DNA of 7,878 bases from assembly GCA_002788865.1 (NCBI GenBank), contig PFSC01000057.1, positions 1 to 7,878 of the forward strand, written 5' to 3'. This DNA comes from Candidatus Roizmanbacteria bacterium CG_4_9_14_0_2_um_filter_39_13 (lineage in GTDB: Bacteria > Patescibacteriota > Microgenomatia > UBA1406 > GWC2-37-13). The notes below the pieces were generated by a model, which was given only the letters and a program-made list of their open reading frames with translations, did not search any database and was not told where the DNA came from. Position numbers and translations under genes: made by a program. Below are positions 4,271 through 7,878 of the stretch, piece after piece. Each line of letters starts with the position of its first letter. Within the stretch, counting starts at the first letter, position 1.

Positions 4271-4662
4271 TAAATATCCTACTTGATACATCGGCTTTCA
4301 TATGGACAATATCAAATCCAGATCGATTGTCCAAGAAAGCAAAAGAAGTATATCTTGATGAAGATAATGCATGCTTTCTTAGTGTGGTCAGTACATGGGA
4401 GATGATTGTGAAGTTTAATTTTGGAAAGCTTCCGCTACCCGAACAGCCTGAGAAAATTATTACATCTCAAGTCGCACAACATAGCATTCAAATAATTTCT
4501 CTTGAAATGAATGACATATTGCAACTTTCCAAACTACACAATATTAAAAGTCATAAAGATCCATTTGATCGTATGCTTGCATGCCAATCACTCGCACGAA
4601 AAATGCCAATTCTCACTCCAGATCCTTGGATCAAAGCGTATGAGGTCAAAACAATATGGTAG
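4267..4662 (+). CDS. vapC: VapC-type PIN-domain toxin with apparent ATA start
   Basis: Read from ATA 4267 this is a 131-residue PIN-domain RNase. All expected acidic residues are present: D7 in NILLDTSAFIW, E45 in VSTWEM, D98 and D101 in HKDPFDRML, and D119 in ILTPDPWIKAY. The family cleaves RNA, often tRNA, using Mg2+ held by these residues. No ATG, GTG or TTG precedes the first catalytic Asp. The first ordinary start, TTG 4327, would delete the first strand and D7. The DNA at the expected start reads ATAATAAAT, so ATA 4267 (overlapping the antitoxin TAA as ATAA, like the ATGA overlaps of the other two modules) or ATA 4270 is the candidate. Either initiation uses AUA with translational coupling, or the start codon was lost and the toxin is silent. 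The fold assignment is firm; expression is uncertain. Confidence 0.85.
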   Translation: MINILLDTSAFIWTISNPDRLSKKAKEVYLDEDNACFLSVVSTWEMIVKFNFGKLPLPEQPEKIITSQVAQHSIQIISLEMNDILQLSKLHNIKSHKDPFDRMLACQSLARKMPILTPDPWIKAYEVKTIW

Positions 4663-4665
4663 AAG

Positions 4666-4733
4666 CGAAAGTTTGTCGGAAAGATCTTCGTCAATAAAGC
4701 CAATAATTCAGTGATAAGTGCTGATTTTTTCAT
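4666..4733 (-). pseudogene. Relic of the 5' end of a dehydratase/epimerase (SDR) gene
   Basis: On the minus strand ATG 4733-4731 begins MKKSALIT, nearly the same as gmd (MKKSALVTG). DNA 4711-4733 matches 3916-3938 at 21 of 23 bases. After ITG a one-base shift gives IIGFIDEDLSDKLSLL, which aligns with the nucleotide-binding loop and first helix of gmd or a related epimerase (ILGQDGPYLAKLLL) but lacks the loop glycines. Similarity stops at the vapC end (4662). It is therefore the frameshifted, truncated beginning of an SDR-family gene, with its promoter still present at 4770-4778. The homologous gene could be a gmd duplicate or a different nucleotide-sugar epimerase. Confidence 0.55.
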
Positions 4734-4769
4734 AAGAAATTTCAAAAATAATTAGTTAATGACGAAATA

Positions 4770-4778
4770 ATTATAACA
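4770..4778 (-). promoter_or_regulatory. Orphan extended -10 promoter pointing into vapC
   Basis: TG-T-TATAAT on the minus strand, 36 nt before the relic ATG (4733). The spacing closely resembles that of gmd (35 nt). With its gene destroyed, it would drive transcription antisense to vapC. Confidence 0.5.
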
Positions 4779-4843
4779 TCCATTTGTTGAATGCGAATTC
4801 GATATAGTATCTGACACTTTTTCCAAAAAAAGATAGTATACTA

Positions 4844-4872
4844 TTGATCAGGATATATTTGTATGATAGTAT
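4844..4872 (+). promoter_or_regulatory. Candidate promoter of the glycosyltransferase-GH63 operon
   Basis: TTGATC (4844-4849), a 17-bp spacer and TAGTAT (4867-4872) preceded by TGA, giving an extended -10. The leader to ATG 4913 would be about 34 nt, AT-rich, without a ribosome-binding site. ATAGTAT repeats overlap the region and could be regulator sites. Confidence 0.4.
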
Positions 4873-4912
4873 ATGAAAATACCGAGTATTTATTATTTTA
4901 TATCTAAATACT

Positions 4913-6241
4913 ATGTCCGAACAACTTAAAAAAGCACTCGTCGATAACTCACCTGGTCGTTCACTGGATGCGCAAGTTGGATCAGAAAGATCTCCTTTGC
5001 AGAATTTCATTGATAGGGCTAGTGCAGGACCATACTCAGAGGAAGAATTATATACGCCCGAAATAGAGAGATTTCTGTCTGATCCATCCCAAGCAACAGT
5101 TATAACGTGCGGAAGAAATGAACACAAAAGGGGGAACTTAATACCCACTCTTGAGTATGCGCAAAGTAGCACTATTGGTGCTGGTAATGTAATTTTTATC
5201 GATGCACGATCAACCGATGGGTCCGCAGAAATTGCCAGAGCAGTTGGAGTTAATACTATCGAAAGAAATGATGCGCTTGAAGGGTGGTTTGATATAGATG
5301 CGCTGGCTGATCTGATGCGATTACCTAAAGATGCGATTTTTCAAGATGTAGATGGATTTACTCCAATGAGAAAAGGAATAGACGTTATGATAGCACGCTT
5401 GGTTGCAATGCAAAATGGATCTGGAAATGATATTTTTATCGACTCCGATCTCATGACTATTCCTGATGGACGACTCGTTTCTAAAATAGCCAGAGAGCAG
5501 GTTTATCATCCTATTCAAAGTTTGGCAAAAGGATTTCTTGATCTAGATCGTAAAATTCCCGGCGACCAAAAACCCTTCACTCTTTATACAGGTTCGGGCG
5601 ATAGAAACAATGAAACAATCATGGGTACGTATAACACATATAATACCGTTGCTTTCTCTCCATTTTTGAACTCCGGTCAAAGACAAATTGCAAGAGCTTT
5701 TTATGCACTTCCTTCCACATTGATGCACTTACTTACAGGCGAACTGATCGTTTCAAATCAACATTTACTCACTCATAACGGTTCACCAACATTTGGAAGC
5801 GAGTTAGACGTTATGAATGCAACTGGACAGGCAACGGAAAGCGCAAGAACACTCTCACAATCTGGATTTGCGTTGATGCATTTTGGTGACTTATCAAGTG
5901 AAAATCTTGCAGATCAATATCCTCTTTTTGGAAATGTAAGAAGAGGTGAGCAACTGAGAATAGACGAACCTCAAACAGATGATAAAGAATGGTGGATGAT
6001 CGCTGGAATATTACCACAGTTTATTCGTGGTGTGGCTGATTATTGTATCCAAACCGAACAACTTCCACATCAACTATCTATTGACGACTATCCACGGTTA
6101 AATGAATGGCTTTCAAATATTCAAGAATGCTCCTACGGAGACAAAAATACCCAAACAAGGGTAGCAATAAAGTCACCCATGGAACGAGCTATACCACCAA
6201 TATCGCTCCTTATCAAAGAAGGTATTATTAGAAATATATAA
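4913..6241 (+). CDS. GT-A glycosyltransferase, glucosyl-3-phosphoglycerate synthase-like
   Basis: A 442-residue soluble protein. After a variable N-terminus (1-60) comes a GT-A nucleotide-sugar domain: ITCGRNE (64-70), FIDARSTDGSAEIARAVGV (95-113), MRKGIDVM (152-159) and the metal-binding FIDSDL (175-180). LTGEL (274-278) and FGSELDVMNAT (294-304) follow. This order, with D-x-D written DSD, then (L/S)(S/T)GE and a G-x-E-(I/L) acceptor-site motif, resembles GpgS (GT81), which makes glucosyl-3-phosphoglycerate, and related mannosylglycerate synthases. About 30 residues (119-151) between the first sugar-binding strand and the RKG motif look longer than in typical GpgS. No membrane segments or signal peptide are seen. 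Followed after 27 bp by a GH63-like glycosidase. The GT-A fold is clear; the substrate is inference. Confidence 0.7.
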   Translation: MSEQLKKALVDNSPGRSLDAQVGSERSPLQNFIDRASAGPYSEEELYTPEIERFLSDPSQATVITCGRNEHKRGNLIPTLEYAQSSTIGAGNVIFIDARSTDGSAEIARAVGVNTIERNDALEGWFDIDALADLMRLPKDAIFQDVDGFTPMRKGIDVMIARLVAMQNGSGNDIFIDSDLMTIPDGRLVSKIAREQVYHPIQSLAKGFLDLDRKIPGDQKPFTLYTGSGDRNNETIMGTYNTYNTVAFSPFLNSGQRQIARAFYALPSTLMHLLTGELIVSNQHLLTHNGSPTFGSELDVMNATGQATESARTLSQSGFALMHFGDLSSENLADQYPLFGNVRRGEQLRIDEPQTDDKEWWMIAGILPQFIRGVADYCIQTEQLPHQLSIDDYPRLNEWLSNIQECSYGDKNTQTRVAIKSPMERAIPPISLLIKEGIIRNI

Positions 6242-6268
6242 TTGATATAGTACAATAAACTAAACAAT

Positions 6269-7519
6269 ATGAACCAACTTCAACAAGAAATCAAAACCAA
6301 GCTCGCATATACAAAAGGCATGATCAAACGTCGTGCTCAAGGAGCGCTCAAATATGATTACCTCGTGCCAAACGGCGTATATGAAGAGCAGTGGGACTGG
6401 GATGCATTTTTCATGGGAGTCGCACTTACATCTGAGATTCCATCGGAAGCAATTTACCTGAAAAACTGGAGTTTAAATTATATTCTCAACTCTCACCCTG
6501 ACGGAAAAGTCGGAGGATGTATCACCAAAGATGGAGAGGATCCGAGACTGAATCACATGAAGCCATTTCTTGCACAAGGAGCATATATTGGTGGGAAGAA
6601 TTTGAACGATTTTTCCTGGCTCAAACCTCATTGGAGCGCTTTTAAGAAAGTAGTTTTATACCGTGAAAAAATGTACTGGGACAAAGAAACTGACCTTGGC
6701 ATGTGGTTTAACTCTATGGAATCTGGTGCAGACAATGATGCAGGGTTATACCGATGTGAAAGTTTGAAAAATAAAGAAAGTACATTAGGGAGAAACTACG
6801 ACCAGATGAGAAAAGATGGTGGGGGACACGTATTTGAAAACGTGGAAGATTATCCTCACGCTTCAGTCGTGGCAGTGGACGTGAATACATACATCTATCG
6901 AGAATACACTGCGCTCAGTAAAATCGCATACAAACTCAACAATGAAAAAGATGCGAAGGATTTTGCAGATAAAGCCAAAAATATCAAGAAGAATATGAGG
7001 AAATATCTTTGGCATGAAGAAGATGGCATGTATTACAACCTTGATACAACTACCAATAAGCATATTAAGAAAGTAAGTTATTCGTGTTTCCTTTCACTTT
7101 TTGGTGGGATTCCGACCGATAAGCAAGCCAAAGTCATGATAGAAACATATCTGACAAACCCCAAGCATATGCTCTCAAAATTTGGAGCACGAACTCTTTC
7201 AAAGCAAGATTCTCACTACAATAATGTGTTCATGCTCAAACCACATTCAAACTGGCAAGGACCAGTGTGGCCAATTGCAAACAACATATATATGTTTGGG
7301 CTCATCAATTATGGGTATCAGAAGGAAGCTCTCGAACTAGCAAAACGTATTTCAAAACTTGTCCTTTCGGATCTCGATATATCTGGAGGTATGCATGAAA
7401 ATTATGATGCTGAGACAGGAAAGCCACTTGCAGCACCAAACTTCGTAAGCTGGAATATTCTCGTTCTCACCATGATTGAAAATGCAAAAGAGATGAAAAA
7501 TCCATTTGATATAAAGTAA
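6269..7519 (+). CDS. GH63-like (alpha/alpha)6-barrel glycoside hydrolase
   Basis: A 416-residue protein without signal peptide, so probably cytoplasmic. QWDWDAFFMGVAL (41-53) is the substrate-pocket motif of GH63/GH37-type (alpha/alpha)6 barrels. ESGADND (151-157) places the probable catalytic acid at D155. SNWQGPVWPIANNIYMFGL (327-345) lines the pocket, and MHENYDAETGKPLAAPNFVSWN supplies the probable base E377 within 375-396. The layout resembles bacterial mannosylglycerate/glucosylglycerate hydrolases and is shorter than eukaryotic GH63 glucosidase I. It follows the GpgS-like glycosyltransferase by 27 bp with no clear promoter or ribosome-binding site between, so an operon is likely. Together they suggest making and breaking the same small glycoside. 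Trehalase-like or oligosaccharide glucosidase activity is the alternative. Confidence 0.8.
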   Translation: MNQLQQEIKTKLAYTKGMIKRRAQGALKYDYLVPNGVYEEQWDWDAFFMGVALTSEIPSEAIYLKNWSLNYILNSHPDGKVGGCITKDGEDPRLNHMKPFLAQGAYIGGKNLNDFSWLKPHWSAFKKVVLYREKMYWDKETDLGMWFNSMESGADNDAGLYRCESLKNKESTLGRNYDQMRKDGGGHVFENVEDYPHASVVAVDVNTYIYREYTALSKIAYKLNNEKDAKDFADKAKNIKKNMRKYLWHEEDGMYYNLDTTTNKHIKKVSYSCFLSLFGGIPTDKQAKVMIETYLTNPKHMLSKFGARTLSKQDSHYNNVFMLKPHSNWQGPVWPIANNIYMFGLINYGYQKEALELAKRISKLVLSDLDISGGMHENYDAETGKPLAAPNFVSWNILVLTMIENAKEMKNPFDIK

Positions 7520-7532
7520 AGTAAGGTATAAT
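7506..7532 (+). promoter_or_regulatory. Possible internal promoter before the kinase-like gene
   Basis: TTGATA (7506-7511), a 15-bp spacer and a perfect TATAAT (7527-7532). It overlaps the GH63 stop region and lies 14 nt before ATG 7547. GGGAAG (7538-7543) is a weak ribosome-binding candidate, but it would lie at the very start of a transcript from this promoter. Confidence 0.4.
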
Positions 7533-7546
7533 AAGTGGGAAGTTCT

Positions 7547-7878
7547 ATGGATAGTCAAACACTTGCAAAAATCAGTCAATCGTTTTCACACGAACTCCAG
7601 AATGGAAAAATCGGTCAAAAAACCTGCCTGCCATTTATCAGACATCAACTTTCAGAGCACTCCATCACAGATATTGATGAACTTTTTCAAGTGATGGTTG
7701 TTGGGGGAAGTTTTTATCAAAAGGCTCTGATGAAAAAAACCAATGAGGCGATTGAGGTGATCTCGCACCAAGAAGGCGCTCAGCCACCGTTTCTCTCCGA
7801 GCAAGCTCTGATGGATTTTTTATATGAGCACGTTGACCCACAGGTAAAAACCATTGCGCTCAATTTTGCATATCCCAT
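7547..7878 (+). CDS. Hexokinase-like protein, N-terminal part (runs off window end)
   Basis: An open frame from ATG 7547 gives 110 residues and continues beyond the window. LPFIRHQLSEH (about 30-40) is followed by FQVMVVGGSFYQKALMKK, then PPFLSEQALMDFLYEH and IALNFAYP. This order resembles the first subdomain of hexokinase-type sugar kinases of the actin/hexokinase/Hsp70 fold: a phi-x-phi-phi-GG(S/T) phosphate loop, then a helix and a hydrophobic strand ending in FP or YP. The Asp that normally precedes the GG(T) loop (LDLGGT) is Val here (MVVGGS), so nucleotide binding may be altered or the protein may be a divergent homologue. The gene begins 27 bp after the GH63 stop, consistent with a role in phosphorylating the sugar released by that enzyme. 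The assignment is tentative because only the start is visible. Confidence 0.4.
   Translation, partial: MDSQTLAKISQSFSHELQNGKIGQKTCLPFIRHQLSEHSITDIDELFQVMVVGGSFYQKALMKKTNEAIEVISHQEGAQPPFLSEQALMDFLYEHVDPQVKTIALNFAYP

Larger units (their letters stand above)
4663..4912. other. 250-bp region without intact gene
   Basis: It holds the SDR relic (4666-4733), its leftward extended -10 promoter (4770-4778) and an AT-rich stretch with repeated ATAGTAT motifs at 4804, 4833 and 4866. The 4833-4844 copy forms the perfect palindrome ATAGTATACTAT. No terminator-like hairpin is seen after vapC. Confidence 0.6.

Noticed and set aside
4327..4329. TTG as the start of VapC
   Set aside because: It would remove the first PIN strand and the catalytic Asp, although this upstream sequence is clearly coding in the same frame.
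4771..5172. 133-residue minus-strand frame
   Set aside because: It is antisense to the glycosyltransferase start and AT-rich upstream DNA and has no recognisable domain.

Overview
The window looks like an AT-rich chromosome segment from an uncultivated, streamlined bacterium. My best guess is Candidate Phyla Radiation / Patescibacteria (Microgenomates- or Parcubacteria-like). The reasons are compact genes, almost no Shine-Dalgarno sites, several apparently leaderless mRNAs, in-frame palindromic repeats inside a protein gene, and glycan genes broken up by small toxin-antitoxin (TA) cassettes. The lineage is inference. The standard code fits: TGA ends both hepT and the methyltransferase.

Layout. 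2-199 (+): 3' end of a family 2 glycosyltransferase. 281-834 (-): RHH antitoxin plus RelE/YafQ-type toxin. 872-994 (-): relic of a methyltransferase C-terminus. 1031-1653 (+): MntA/HepT nucleotidyltransferase-HEPN module, followed by a 29-codon coupled ORF. 1708-2655 (-): intact SAM-dependent methyltransferase carrying two in-frame palindromic insertions. 2734-2952 (+): small gene interrupted by TGA. 2949-3938 (-): GDP-mannose 4,6-dehydratase. 4031-4662 (+): Phd/VapC module whose toxin has no ordinary start codon and appears to begin at ATA. About 4666-4733 (-): relic of the 5' end of a dehydratase/epimerase gene, with a promoter still in front. 4913 to the window end (+): GpgS-like glycosyltransferase, GH63-like glycosidase and the N-terminus of a hexokinase-like protein, each pair separated by 27 bp and probably one operon.

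How it fits together. The left and centre belong to a cell-surface glycan locus (glycosyltransferase, methyltransferase, GDP-sugar dehydratase) that has been remodelled. Two of the three TA cassettes sit exactly between an intact glycan gene and a decayed fragment homologous to that same gene. The right-hand operon pairs a synthase-type glycosyltransferase with a hydrolase and a possible sugar kinase. That suggests a small system for making and recycling a glycoside, possibly glucosyl- or mannosyl-glycerate.

Four genes have a -10 box ending only 6-8 nt before the ATG, so their transcripts should be leaderless. Two TA promoters also carry perfect short palindromes suited to autorepression. I saw no tRNA, rRNA, CRISPR array or transposase gene.
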